Origin: Sva-07 sp963715825
GTDB taxonomy: Bacteria > Actinomycetota > Acidimicrobiia > Acidimicrobiales > Ilumatobacteraceae
Assembly: GCA_963715825.1 (NCBI GenBank)
Contig: CAVQSI010000013.1
Span: 81,098-145,097 of the forward strand
Length of the DNA: 64,000 nt
Reading direction: 5' to 3'
Position numbers and translations under genes: made by a program. How positions within the stretch are numbered: the first letter of the stretch is position 1; each line of letters begins with the position of its first letter. Below the pieces are notes generated by a model that was not told where the DNA came from, made no database searches, and saw nothing but the letters and a program-made list of their open reading frames with translations. Below are positions 27,238 to 35,363 of this stretch, piece by piece.

Positions 27238-27630
27238 ATGCGAACCATCAGCATGACAACGCCGCGCTTCACGCTCGATGGGTTGGTCTGCGGACACCAC
27301 GGACTCGACCTCGACGACGTCGCCGATCACGTGACCGTCGGCGTCGACGGAGGGCTGCTCATCGCACTCGTCGACCTGCTGGCGATGGTTCGCCTCGCCG
27401 TCGATGCCGATCTCCTCCTGGTCGAGTTCGTCGACGGGTCGAGCCGTGCGCTCCGGTTGTGCGAGGTCCTCGACCGTGACGACGTCTACCTTCGGTTGCG
27501 CCTCGAGGGTCCTGCGAGGACTGAGGATGCAGGATGGCGCGCCCAGCTCTGGTCGGCGGACTCGGGGCCGTCGCTGACGGTGTCGTCGATCCGCGCCCTG
27601 ACCTTCGGTGCCTTCGTGGGGCTCGAGTGA
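27238..27630 (+). CDS. hypothetical protein upstream of sigK
   Basis: The product is 130 aa, rich in Asp, Leu and Val, with no membrane segment or signal peptide and no recognised family. Its TGA overlaps the GTG of the sigma-factor gene (GTGA), so it is translated with sigK. The frame extends to ATG 27151, but that would place the preceding hairpin inside the gene. ATG 27238 is preferred and ATG 27253 is possible. Coupling suggests a role in the SigK circuit, but nothing in the sequence shows it. Confidence 0.55.
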   Translation: MRTISMTTPRFTLDGLVCGHHGLDLDDVADHVTVGVDGGLLIALVDLLAMVRLAVDADLLLVEFVDGSSRALRLCEVLDRDDVYLRLRLEGPARTEDAGWRAQLWSADSGPSLTVSSIRALTFGAFVGLE

Positions 27631-28244
27631 GCGCCGCCACCGCCGTGTGGGTGCCCCGGGAACGGGCACATCCCTGGCATCATGATCCGATCGTCTCCCC
27701 CCGGCCAGATCTCGTGTCGTTGATGCAGCTCGTGCAGCGCGGCGACCAGGAGGCGTTCGCTGTTCTCTACGACGAACTCGCCGCGGCGGTTTTCGGCACG
27801 GTCAAGCGGGTGCTGCGCGATCCAGCGATGTCCGAGGAGGTCACCCAGGAGGTGTTCGTCGAGCTGTGGAGCACCGCGTCCCGGTTCGATCCCGAGCGGG
27901 CGAGCGTGTCGACGTGGGCGATCACGATGGCCCGTCGACGAGCCGTCGACCGGGTGCGTCGGGAGCAGTCACAACGAGATCGCATCGAGCGCTCGGCGAT
28001 GCAGCGGCCCGTCGAGGTCGAGGCCACCGACGACACCGTCGTTGCTTCCATCGAGGCCGAACAGCTCGCTCGCGCACTGGCCGAACTGCCCGCCGAGCAG
28101 CGCATCGTGATCCAGATGGCCTTCCTCGACGGCGACAGTCACGGCGAGATCGCGGAGCGTCTCGACCTGCCGCTCGGCACGGTGAAGGGCCGGGTGCGTC
28201 TCGGACTGAAGAAGCTCGGTGGCAGACTGGGAGCAGGACCATGA
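27627..28244 (+). CDS. sigK: ECF sigma factor, SigK-like
   Basis: The 205-aa sigma factor has region 2 (DEEAFAVLYDE-like start, EEVTQEVFVELW, TWAITMARRRAVDRVR) and region 4 (ELPAEQRIVIQMAFLDG, HGEIAERLDLPLGTVKGRV). The next gene is an RskA-type anti-sigma, as in the mycobacterial SigK locus. Nearby fasciclin and Mo-oxidoreductase genes are the expected targets. GTG 27627 overlaps the upstream stop; earlier in-frame starts lie inside the upstream gene. Confidence 0.87.
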   Translation: MSAATAVWVPRERAHPWHHDPIVSPRPDLVSLMQLVQRGDQEAFAVLYDELAAAVFGTVKRVLRDPAMSEEVTQEVFVELWSTASRFDPERASVSTWAITMARRRAVDRVRREQSQRDRIERSAMQRPVEVEATDDTVVASIEAEQLARALAELPAEQRIVIQMAFLDGDSHGEIAERLDLPLGTVKGRVRLGLKKLGGRLGAGP

Positions 28245-28957
28245 CCTCCGATCGCATCGACGACCTGATCGCGTTGGCCGCCCTCGGCGAGCTGTCCGAG
28301 CCCGAGCGCCGCGAGCTCGACGAGGCGGCAGCGAACGATCCCCTCGTGGCTGATGATCTCGACGAGGCGCTCGCGGCCGCCGCCGGCCTGCAACGTCGGC
28401 TTGCCGAGGATCCGTCACCTGCGCTTCGGGCCTCCGTGCTGGCATCGATCGCATCGACGCCGCAGGAGCCGCCGGCGCACCGGCCTGCCGAGGCGCCCGT
28501 CGTGTCGCTCGACGATGAACGGCAACGCCGCCGGATCCGGCCGGCCATCTTCGCCGCGGCCGCAGTGGTGGCGCTGTTCGTGGCCGGCGGTGTCGTCCTG
28601 TTCGCGTCGGACGACGGAGCGTCGGACCCCATCGCCGCGGTCGTCGAGGCGCCGGATGCGACGCTGCGCACACTCGACGGAGAGATCGACACCTTGACCG
28701 TGGTCTACTCGGCGAGCGAGCAGGCGCTCGTCGTCGAGGGCGTCGGGGTCCCGGTTCTCGACGACGCAGCGACGTACCAGCTCTGGCTGGTCGGCGACGA
28801 CGGAGCGACCTCGGTCGGCATCTTCCGCCCCGACCCCGACGGCACCGTGTCCGAACGGTTCGCCGATGCCGACCCGACCGGGTTCGTGCTCGGCGTCACC
28901 GAGGAGCCCGCCGGTGGCAGCGAGTCGCCGACCCTGCCGATCCTCGCGTCGTCCTGA
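28241..28957 (+). CDS. rskA: RskA-family membrane anti-sigma-K factor
   Basis: The 238-aa protein has an N-terminal cytoplasmic sigma-binding part (DDLIALAALGELSEPERREL), one membrane segment at about 101-124 and an extracytoplasmic RskA domain ending in ESPTLPILASS. It should hold SigK inactive until intramembrane proteolysis. The ATG overlaps the sigK stop (ATGA). In mycobacteria RskA is cleaved by a site-2 protease; an M50 protease is encoded at 17.1 kb, but a link is only inferred. Confidence 0.88.
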   Translation: MTSDRIDDLIALAALGELSEPERRELDEAAANDPLVADDLDEALAAAAGLQRRLAEDPSPALRASVLASIASTPQEPPAHRPAEAPVVSLDDERQRRRIRPAIFAAAAVVALFVAGGVVLFASDDGASDPIAAVVEAPDATLRTLDGEIDTLTVVYSASEQALVVEGVGVPVLDDAATYQLWLVGDDGATSVGIFRPDPDGTVSERFADADPTGFVLGVTEEPAGGSESPTLPILASS

Positions 28958-29012
28958 CGGCGCGCGCCGAACTCCGGGATCCAGCGACGTGTGATGGCCG
29001 GTGTCGGGGCGA

Positions 29013-29018
29013 TAGCCT
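29013..29018 (+). promoter_or_regulatory. -10 element TAGCCT for tRNA-Asn
   Basis: It is 13 nt upstream of the mature tRNA start, giving a short 5' leader. Confidence 0.4.
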
Positions 29019-29031
29019 CACGATTCGACCT

Positions 29032-29104
29032 TCCGGGATAGCTCAGCTGGCAGAGCAATTGACTGTTAATCAATGGGTCGCAGGTTCGAGCCCTGCTCCC
29101 GGAG
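29032..29104 (+). tRNA. tRNA-Asn (GTT)
   Basis: The 73-nt cloverleaf has acceptor TCCGGGA (29032-29038) with TCCCGGA (29097-29103), anticodon GTT in CTGTTAA, and T-loop GGTTCGAGCC. CCA is not encoded. An intrinsic terminator follows at once. Confidence 0.96.
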
Positions 29105-29112
29105 CACGTGAG

Positions 29113-29150
29113 ACGGGCCTTCGAGCGATCGGAGGTCCGTTTCTTCTTTT
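29113..29150 (+). terminator. intrinsic terminator of tRNA-Asn
   Basis: ACGGGCCT (29113-29120) pairs with AGGTCCGT (29133-29140, one G-T pair), followed by TTCTTCTTTT. Confidence 0.75.
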
Positions 29151-29238
29151 CGGTGCTCGTGACATTGGTTGGTGGACTCACCACCCAAGGTCTGCGATGG
29201 TGGAGCCACGGAACGCCACCGAAGAGGAGGACTGGATC

Positions 29239-29988
29239 ATGTCGATGTCACTGGACGGAGCGGTTGCGATCGTCACCGGAGCCGCCCGGGGGATGGGAGC
29301 GGAACACGTCCGAGGACTCGTGCGCGCTGGCGCCAAGGTCGTGGCGACCGACATCTTGGACGCGGAAGGGCGGGCACTCGCCGACGAGCTCGGTGACTCG
29401 GTGATGTACCGCCACCTCGATGTCACCGACGCGGCCGGTTGGGAGACGGTCGTTGCGCAAGCCGAGGAGGCCTGGGGTCCGGTGAAGGTGCTGGTCAACA
29501 ACGCCGGCATCGTCACCTTCGGACCGATCGAGGCATTGTCGCCGAGCGACTGGCAGCGAACGATCGACATCAACCTCACGGGCGTGTTCCTCGGGATGCA
29601 CGCCGTGGTGCCGTCGATGAAGCAGGCCAATGGGGGAGCGATCGTCAACATCTCCTCCACCGCAGGCCTGCAGGGCTACGCCAACCTCGGGGCCTACGTC
29701 GCCAGCAAGTGGGGTGTGCGCGGGCTCACCAAGACCGCGGCGGTCGAGTTGGGTCCGTTCGGTATCCGAGTGAACTCGATCCATCCGGGCCCGATCCGCA
29801 CTCCGATGACCGACGGGCTCGACCTCGAAATGGTCGCCAGCCAGCCGATCGCCAGGATCGGCGAGCCCGAGGAGGTGACGGCGATGCTGCTGTTCATCCT
29901 GCAGGAGGCGACGTACTCCACCGGACACGAGTTCGTGATCGACGGCGGAACCGTCGTCGGCCAGGTCGTCCAGATGCCCGACGAGTAG
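29239..29988 (+). CDS. short-chain dehydrogenase/reductase
   Basis: This is a 249-aa classical SDR. The cofactor loop is TGAARGMG, NNAG is present, and the catalytic Ser, Tyr and Lys are in ISSTAG and YVASKWG. The Asp in VVATDILD suggests NAD+ preference. It resembles 3-alpha/20-beta-hydroxysteroid dehydrogenase-type enzymes. AGGAGG (29225-29230) lies 8 nt before ATG 29239, so unlike many neighbours it has a normal leader. Confidence 0.92.
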   Translation: MSMSLDGAVAIVTGAARGMGAEHVRGLVRAGAKVVATDILDAEGRALADELGDSVMYRHLDVTDAAGWETVVAQAEEAWGPVKVLVNNAGIVTFGPIEALSPSDWQRTIDINLTGVFLGMHAVVPSMKQANGGAIVNISSTAGLQGYANLGAYVASKWGVRGLTKTAAVELGPFGIRVNSIHPGPIRTPMTDGLDLEMVASQPIARIGEPEEVTAMLLFILQEATYSTGHEFVIDGGTVVGQVVQMPDE

Positions 29989-30041
29989 TCGTCACCGTCG
30001 GACTGGACCGGTCCGCTGTCACACTGGCGTATGGCGTGCCG

Positions 30042-30128
30042 ATGGAGACGGTGATGCGTCGATCGACGAGCATGGCCAAGGGGATGGACGCCACGTTGGC
30101 CCGCCTGAAGGCGGCAGTCGACGCCTGA
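30042..30128 (+). CDS. possible small protein after the SDR
   Basis: A 28-codon ORF encodes a basic, Met/Ala-rich helix (METVMRRSTSMAKGMD and so on). It could start at GTG 30036 instead. There is no clear ribosome site and no family; it is kept only as a weak candidate in the gap before tRNA-Met. Confidence 0.25.
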   Translation: METVMRRSTSMAKGMDATLARLKAAVDA

Positions 30129-30199
30129 GCCGTTCGGCGTCAGCGGTATTGCGTCGCCGCCGTGTCGCCGATCGCTAGCTTGGGCCGTCACCCGTGTTC

Positions 30200-30273
30200 G
30201 GGGCGGTAGCTCAGTCGGTCAGAGCAGCGGACTCATAATCCGTCGGTCGTGGGTTCGAGCCCCACCCGCCCCA
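30200..30273 (+). tRNA. tRNA-Met (CAT)
   Basis: The 74-nt cloverleaf has acceptor GGGGCGG with CCGCCCC, anticodon CAT in ACTCATAA and T-loop GGGTTCGAGCCC. The acceptor starts with a normal G-C pair, so it is not the initiator. Elongator Met is most likely; tRNA-Ile2 with a modified C34 cannot be excluded. TAGCTT at 30174-30179 is a plausible -10. Confidence 0.9.
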
Positions 30274-30806
30274 CCGTCATCTAGGTCGACGCCAAGTTCA
30301 TGGCGGCCGCGGTCCGACTCGATCCGCAACGACGACTGGTCGTCGAGCTGCGCCGCGACCGGCTGGCCCGCATCGGTCCCAACACCACCGGCCGGCTCTC
30401 CACCACCCACGTGACAACATCCCCGTCGTACGGGCCGAAGCCGAGAGCGTGACCTGCCGTCGTCGTCGCGATGACGCGGTGCTCGTGGAGCGGCCAAGAC
30501 GGCGCTCGACCGAGCCCTCGTCCGAACCGAATCTCAGGGTCCTGCGTCTCCGAGTCTGACGAGGTCGTCGAGGAGCTCCTGGATACGTGGCTCGTGCTCG
30601 ACACGTGCGCGGCACATCAGGGTTCGGTGTCGGATCTCGCCGGAGTCCGCGCGGGCGCGGGCGCAACGATTTCGCAGTTGTCCTCCTCGCGCTCGAGGTC
30701 GTCACCCCGCTCGAACAGCAAGATGCGCTTGCCCGACGGTGCGAGCTTCCAGGAGAGCGAGTTGTTGTTCGGGGGAGGGTGGGGAAGATCGGGGACTCGT
30801 GTCGCA
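30274..30806. other. 533-bp stretch without a supported gene
   Basis: Short minus-strand ORFs cover parts of this gap (30617-30871 and 30281-30604) and contain protein-like pieces such as SLSWKLAPSGKRILLFE and EPRIQELLDDLVRL, but in different frames and without a family match. It may hold a decayed or frameshifted small gene downstream of the transporter. No RNA or repeat is seen. Confidence 0.4.
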
Positions 30807-32012
30807 TCAGGCGGCCGCCGTCCGGATCGCTGCCTGCTGCTGTGCACGACCGATGCCGATGGCGAGCGCACCCATGGCGACGGCGATGGCGGCGGAGACG
30901 GCGAACACGCTGGTCAACGAAACGGTCGACTCGAGCGCGCCGGCGCCGAACGCGGCGATGCCGTACCCGACCTGGTACGCGGCGATCAGCCAGCCGGCCG
31001 ACACCGCTCCCAGCGCCGGGAACGTTCCTTCGGAGTAGCCGATGGTCATCGGGAAGAAGCCCGAACAGGCGAAGCCGCCGGCGGCGAAGATCACCACACC
31101 GTTCGTGCCGTTGGCGACCGTTGCGACCAGGAGCAGCGTCGCGGCGATCGCCCACGGAAGGACGCGGTAGACCACCAGCGTCGGGATCTGTCGGGGCATC
31201 ACCGAGATCAGCAGCCGGCCGAGTGTCACGCACGCCCAGAATGCGGCGAGCGCGTAGCTGGCGGTGGTCGCCGACGCGCCGTCGTTGCGCAGCACCGTGG
31301 TGCCCCAGTTCCCGAACATGGTTTCGCAGATCCCGTAGGCGACGAGCGCGATCGCAAACACCCAGAACATCCTGGGGATGGGGGCTCGGTCCGTCGTGCT
31401 GTGGGCGGTGGCGGTCTCGAGCGGCAGGGTCAGCGACAGCACGAGGAGCACCGCGAGCCCGACGGCGGCGACCACCGGCAGACCCCACCATTCGCCGACA
31501 TTGGTGAACAAGGCGATCAGCAGCGGCGAGAGCGCAGTCCCCAGCCCGAGCAGAACGTTGAGCGTCGTCAGCGCGACCTCGGGTCGGTCTGGTCGGAAGC
31601 CGGCCGCGATCGTGCTCAGACACGACAGCGTCACTCCGAAACCCAGACCCAGCAGTGCGGTCGAGACGAGGAGGATCGGGAATGCGATCGAATCGCCTGC
31701 CACCGTCGCGCTCATCGCCAGCACCGCCATCGACAGCAGGTCCGCCGCGATCCCGACGAGGAGCAGCGGCTTGATGCCGAACCGGCGCGCCAGCGAGGGC
31801 ATCGCGAGCGAACCGGCGATCGCCATCACCACCTGCGGCACGAACAGCAATCCGTACTGCGTGCTCGACAGGCCGTATCCCGACGAGGACGTCAACACGC
31901 TCGACGCCGCCGGAAAGGCCACCAACGCGAGACCCTGGAACAGCCCCACGCAGTAGACGGTGACGACTTCGCGCCGGGGGACGACATTCACGGCGCTGGG
32001 GGGCACGGCCAC
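30807..32012 (-). CDS. MFS transporter
   Basis: The protein of about 400 aa has 12 predicted membrane helices. The cytoplasmic loop between helices 2 and 3 reads MPSLARRFGIKPLLL, a loose version of the MFS A motif. It resembles small-molecule or drug exporters of the major facilitator superfamily; the substrate is unknown. The start is unclear: TTG 32048 and several GTGs are in frame, and GTG 32012 is chosen because helix 1 begins soon after. No ribosome site is convincing. Confidence 0.83.
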   Translation of the reverse strand: MAVPPSAVNVVPRREVVTVYCVGLFQGLALVAFPAASSVLTSSSGYGLSSTQYGLLFVPQVVMAIAGSLAMPSLARRFGIKPLLLVGIAADLLSMAVLAMSATVAGDSIAFPILLVSTALLGLGFGVTLSCLSTIAAGFRPDRPEVALTTLNVLLGLGTALSPLLIALFTNVGEWWGLPVVAAVGLAVLLVLSLTLPLETATAHSTTDRAPIPRMFWVFAIALVAYGICETMFGNWGTTVLRNDGASATTASYALAAFWACVTLGRLLISVMPRQIPTLVVYRVLPWAIAATLLLVATVANGTNGVVIFAAGGFACSGFFPMTIGYSEGTFPALGAVSAGWLIAAYQVGYGIAAFGAGALESTVSLTSVFAVSAAIAVAMGALAIGIGRAQQQAAIRTAAA

Positions 32013-32138
32013 TGGCAAGACTGTTGCAGACGATCGGCACGGGTTCAAGGGGCCGTCTCGGGCCCCGACGCCTGCGAGTCACGTTCTGGCACGTCGACCC
32101 GGCGACCAAGGGCTGATCAGGTGCCGCCCGCCCGGGAG

Positions 32139-32393
32139 TCAGGCGTCGGGCTGCTCGATCGCGTCGAGGAAGGCGTTGACGTCGGCCTCTTCGCCGCCGA
32201 CCAACCAGATGGTCAGCTCGCCGTCGCTGTCCTCGTCGTCTTCGTCGTCCTCCCACGGCAGCACGCCGTCGACGAAGTAGCGATCGACGGTGATGTCGTC
32301 GGATCCGTCCTCGACCGGTGCGATCACGGCGAGTTCGACCTCGGCGTCAGCCGGCTGGTCGCTGAGGATGTCGATCAGTTCGTGGACTCGCAT
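32139..32393 (-). CDS. small acidic hypothetical protein
   Basis: The product is 84 aa, strongly acidic, with a run of Asp/Glu (WEDDEDDEDSDGE). It starts MRVHELIDILSDQPADAEVELAV, a pattern seen in small actinobacterial proteins of unknown role. AAGGGAG precedes ATG 32393. It is 28 bp downstream of the next minus-strand gene and probably in the same operon. Confidence 0.65.
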   Translation of the reverse strand: MRVHELIDILSDQPADAEVELAVIAPVEDGSDDITVDRYFVDGVLPWEDDEDDEDSDGELTIWLVGGEEADVNAFLDAIEQPDA

Positions 32394-32421
32394 GACGCTC
32401 CCTTGGGTGGTGGGGCCGGGT

Positions 32422-32991
32422 TCAGTACTCGTTGAGCCACTGCGGGGCTCCTTCGAGCAGGTACAGACTGACATGTTTGCACCGGTCGAGTGCGGCTTCG
32501 ATGGCATCGTCGACGTTCATGTACACGTCGGCGAGATCGACGGTCATCTTCGCCACGATCGACAGGCTCCGCTCGGGGGCGTCGGTGACGCTCGGGAACG
32601 AGTCGATCGCCGACACCTCGACCGGGAGGTCCATGCCGCCGATGCCGGCGAGATCGATCGACAACACCAGGAGGTCCGGCGGCTCGGGAAGGGGTGGGAG
32701 CGTCCACGTGAAGATCAGTGGGAACGAGAACCCCGTCGGTGGCGGGTCGTCGATCTCGTCGAGCTTCATCACCTCGTCTTCGAACCCGAGCATCGCCCGG
32801 GGATCGACGTCGAGCGACAGATGGAGATCGATCGGCCCGGCGCACGCCTCTTCGGGATGGAGGTCGACCTCCCACAGCTGCCGCAGCGAGTAGGTCTCCA
32901 CGAAGTGCCGTTCGTCGTGGACGTGGAAGCCGTGGTCGATCGCCTGGCTCTTCACATCGGCGACGAATCCTGCAACGTCAATCACTGCCAT
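32422..32991 (-). CDS. hypothetical protein
   Basis: The 189-aa soluble protein has no signal peptide. The middle is rich in Pro and hydrophobic residues (PLIFTWTLPPLPEPPDLLVLS). No family was recognised. It is divergent from the inositol-monophosphatase gene; TAGTGT on the minus strand (33006-33001) ends 9 nt before ATG 32991 and overlaps the -10 of the divergent gene. Confidence 0.65.
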   Translation of the reverse strand: MAVIDVAGFVADVKSQAIDHGFHVHDERHFVETYSLRQLWEVDLHPEEACAGPIDLHLSLDVDPRAMLGFEDEVMKLDEIDDPPPTGFSFPLIFTWTLPPLPEPPDLLVLSIDLAGIGGMDLPVEVSAIDSFPSVTDAPERSLSIVAKMTVDLADVYMNVDDAIEAALDRCKHVSLYLLEGAPQWLNEY

Positions 32992-33000
32992 GCAGTTCGG

Positions 33001-33010
33001 ACACTACCGT
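33001..33010. promoter_or_regulatory. overlapping divergent -10 elements
   Basis: Minus-strand TAGTGT (33006-33001) and plus-strand TACCGT (33005-33010) share two bases. They serve the genes starting at 32991 and 33019, so only one can be used at a time. Confidence 0.4.
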
Positions 33011-33018
33011 CCCTGGCG

Positions 33019-33783
33019 ATGCACGAACCCAACGACTTCGACATCCTGGCGCTGTTCGGTTCGATCTGTGACGCGACGACGGCCGTGTTGCGCTCCACGA
33101 CCGACTGGGGTGAGTCGGGCCAGCGCCCCGGCCAGTACCTCGTCGACCTCGACGTCGACGCGGTCTGCGTGGCTCCGTTGCTCTCCGCCGGCTTCTCGGT
33201 GTTGTCGGAGGAGAGCGGCCTGCAGCACCCGACAGGCGACCCCTCGGCGGCCGGTGTCGTGGTCGTCGATCCGCTCGACGGGTCGACCAACGCCACCCTC
33301 GGCCTGCCATGGTGCGCGACCTCGTTGTGCCTGGTGGTCGAGGGGGAGCTGGTGGCCGCGATGGTGGCCAACCTGGCGACCGGGGCCCGGTACACCGCCG
33401 TCCTCGGCGGCGGTGCGACACTCGACGGCCGAGCGATCTCGATTGCATCTGCGGCCCCGCTCGACGACGCCGTGATCGCCGTCAGTGGGCTGCCCGGCCA
33501 TCACTACGGTTGGCGCCAGTTCCGGGCGATGGGCGCCTCTGCGCTCGACATCTGCGCGGTGGCAAGCGGGACCTTCGACGGGTTCGTCGACATGAGCCCC
33601 GACGCACACGGCGTGTGGGATTACCTCGGGGCGACGCTGGTGGTGCGTGAGGCCGGGGGAGTGGTCGTCGATGCGCAGGGGCGAGACCTCACCGTCGTCG
33701 ACCATACGGCACGGCGAACTCCGGTGGCTGCCACCAGCAGTGCCTTGCTCGACGAACTGCTCGAACACCGTCGGCGCAGCTGA
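33019..33783 (+). CDS. inositol monophosphatase family phosphatase
   Basis: The 254-aa Mg-dependent phosphatase has the metal motif DPLDGSTN intact, an upstream Glu pair in LSEESG, and a C-terminal Asp in HGVWDYLGA. Relatives act on inositol phosphates, fructose 1,6-bisphosphate, histidinol phosphate (HisN) or PAP. In an actinobacterium a HisN role is possible, but the sequence alone does not decide. TACCGT ends 8 nt before ATG 33019. Confidence 0.88.
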   Translation: MHEPNDFDILALFGSICDATTAVLRSTTDWGESGQRPGQYLVDLDVDAVCVAPLLSAGFSVLSEESGLQHPTGDPSAAGVVVVDPLDGSTNATLGLPWCATSLCLVVEGELVAAMVANLATGARYTAVLGGGATLDGRAISIASAAPLDDAVIAVSGLPGHHYGWRQFRAMGASALDICAVASGTFDGFVDMSPDAHGVWDYLGATLVVREAGGVVVDAQGRDLTVVDHTARRTPVAATSSALLDELLEHRRRS

Positions 33784-33801
33784 GCGCAGTTGACCCCCCG
33801 C

Positions 33802-34623
33802 TCAGAAGTCGAAGTTCTTGTTCGGTCGGATCACGATCTCGGGGATGTGGACGTGGGCCGGCTGGGTGACGGCGTAGAGCACGGCGTCGGCGATGTCGTC
33901 GGGCGCGATCATGATGTCGGCGAGCACCGCCTGCGCCGCTTCGAGGACGTCGTCGGGGAGACGCTCTCCGGGGACGATCTCGACCTCGATACCCGACATC
34001 GCCACGATGCCGGCGAGGAGTTCGGGGTCAGCGTTGCGGCCGATGTTCGTTGCCACCAGGCCGGGCATGATCGAGACCACCTGGATCGGGTCGTCGAGGA
34101 GTTCCTCGCGCAGCGAGTTCGTGATCACGTTGACCGCGTGCTTGGTGGCGCCGTAGACACCCGAATCGGGGCGGAGCGCGGCGACGGAGGAGACGTTGAC
34201 GATGTGGCCGCGATTGCCGACCTTGCGCATCGCCGCGACCGCCGCGGTGGAACCGGCGAGCAGCGACACGACGTTGATCTCGAACATCTCGCGCCACTCG
34301 TCGACGTTGCCGTCGAGGACGCCGCCGAGATACGACACCCCCGCGTTGTTGACGAAGATGTCCAGGTGGCCGTCGGCGTCGAGCGCGGTGGACACCAACT
34401 CGTCGACGGCGCTCGGTTGGCGGATGTCGCCGACCACCACGGTGGCGCGACCGCCGGCGTCTGCGATCAGCGCGGCGCTCTGCTCCATGGCGTCGGCGGT
34501 GCGGCCGGACAGGATCACGTGCGCACCAGCGGTCCCCATGCGTTCGGCGATGGCGCGGCCGATACCGCTCGAAGCGCCGGTGACGATGGCGGTCTTGCTG
34601 GACAGGTCGGCGGTGATGCTCAT
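33802..34623 (-). CDS. short-chain dehydrogenase/reductase
   Basis: This 273-aa classical SDR has TGASSGIG, NNAG, a Ser in NVSSVAA, and YGATKHA with the catalytic Tyr-Lys. The Arg in LSGRTAD after strand 2 suggests NADP(H). It resembles YdfG-like or general 3-oxoacyl reductases; the substrate is unknown. ATG 34623 has a GAAGGTG ribosome site. Divergent from nth with a 36-bp gap. Confidence 0.9.
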   Translation of the reverse strand: MSITADLSSKTAIVTGASSGIGRAIAERMGTAGAHVILSGRTADAMEQSAALIADAGGRATVVVGDIRQPSAVDELVSTALDADGHLDIFVNNAGVSYLGGVLDGNVDEWREMFEINVVSLLAGSTAAVAAMRKVGNRGHIVNVSSVAALRPDSGVYGATKHAVNVITNSLREELLDDPIQVVSIMPGLVATNIGRNADPELLAGIVAMSGIEVEIVPGERLPDDVLEAAQAVLADIMIAPDDIADAVLYAVTQPAHVHIPEIVIRPNKNFDF

Positions 34624-34647
34624 GGTGCACCTTCGCACACGGCGTCG

Positions 34648-34653
34648 TAACGT
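34648..34653 (+). promoter_or_regulatory. -10 element TAACGT for nth
   Basis: It ends 6 nt before ATG 34660. Confidence 0.45.
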
Positions 34654-34659
34654 GCCGGC

Positions 34660-35307
34660 ATGAAGCGGCAGGAGAAGGCGGACCGGATCGGCGAAATCCT
34701 CGACGAGTTGTATCCCGAGACCCCGATTCCGCTCGATCACACCGACGCGTACACACTGCTCGTCGCTGTCGCGCTGTCGGCGCAGACCACCGACAAGAAG
34801 GTGAACCAGATCACCCCCGCGCTGTTCGAAGTGGCCGGCACGCCCGCACAGATGGCCGCACTTGATCCGGATGTGATCCTCGGCTACATCCGGGAGGTCG
34901 GCCTGGCGCCCACGAAAGCGAAGAATCTCTGGCTGGCGGCCAACAAGATCGTCGACGCCGGTGGCGAGGTCATCGGCGACTGGGAGTTCCTCGAGTCGCT
35001 GCCGGGCATCGGCCACAAGACGGCAAGTGTCGTGATGTCACAGGCCTTCGGGGTGCCGGCGTTCGCCGTCGACACCCACGTCCACCGCCTCGCCGAACGC
35101 TGGGGCCTGTCGAACGGCACCACGGTCGAGCGCACCGAAGCCGACCTCAAGGCCGTGTTCCCGATCGAAACCTGGAACGACCGCCACCTGCAGATCATCT
35201 TCTTCGGTCGTGAGTACTGCCCGGCCCGCCGCCACGACCTGGCGACCTGCCCGATCTGTAGCTGGGCCGCCAGCAAGAAGCGGATCCGCGACGAATCGAT
35301 GCGCTGA
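34660..35307 (+). CDS. nth: endonuclease III with an altered Fe-S loop
   Basis: The 215-aa DNA glycosylase/AP lyase acts on oxidised pyrimidines. The helix-hairpin-helix reads LPGIGHKTASVV with the catalytic Lys, and the catalytic Asp is in VDTHVHR. The C-terminal loop has Cys187, Cys197 and Cys200, but residues 194 and 203, which are Cys in the canonical C-x6-C-x2-C-x5-C cluster, are Leu and Ala. The [4Fe-4S] cluster is therefore probably lost or differently bound. ATG 34660 is leaderless by promoter spacing. Confidence 0.92.
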   Translation: MKRQEKADRIGEILDELYPETPIPLDHTDAYTLLVAVALSAQTTDKKVNQITPALFEVAGTPAQMAALDPDVILGYIREVGLAPTKAKNLWLAANKIVDAGGEVIGDWEFLESLPGIGHKTASVVMSQAFGVPAFAVDTHVHRLAERWGLSNGTTVERTEADLKAVFPIETWNDRHLQIIFFGREYCPARRHDLATCPICSWAASKKRIRDESMR

Positions 35308-35312
35308 CCTCC

Positions 35313-35359
35313 TTCTCGTGAACAATGGTGCGCTCTGACCGCACACTTGTTCACGAGAA
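35313..35359. terminator. long inverted repeat between convergent genes
   Basis: The 13-bp arms TTCTCGTGAACAA (35313-35325) and TTGTTCACGAGAA (35347-35359) are perfect, with an inner 5-bp stem GTGCG/CGCAC after a 2-bp mismatch. It fits a bidirectional terminator for nth and the cyclase gene; there is no long T tract. Confidence 0.6.
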
Positions 35360-35363
35360 TGGG

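Noticed and set aside
24170..27690. Recurring GTGATCC as a SigK promoter motif
   Set aside because: It appears upstream of several genes but also at stop codons (as in TGATCC), so chance and composition explain it.
30298..32256. 652-aa minus-strand ORF over the MFS region
   Set aside because: Arg-rich frame-shifted reading of the transporter gene; the MFS frame has clear membrane helices.
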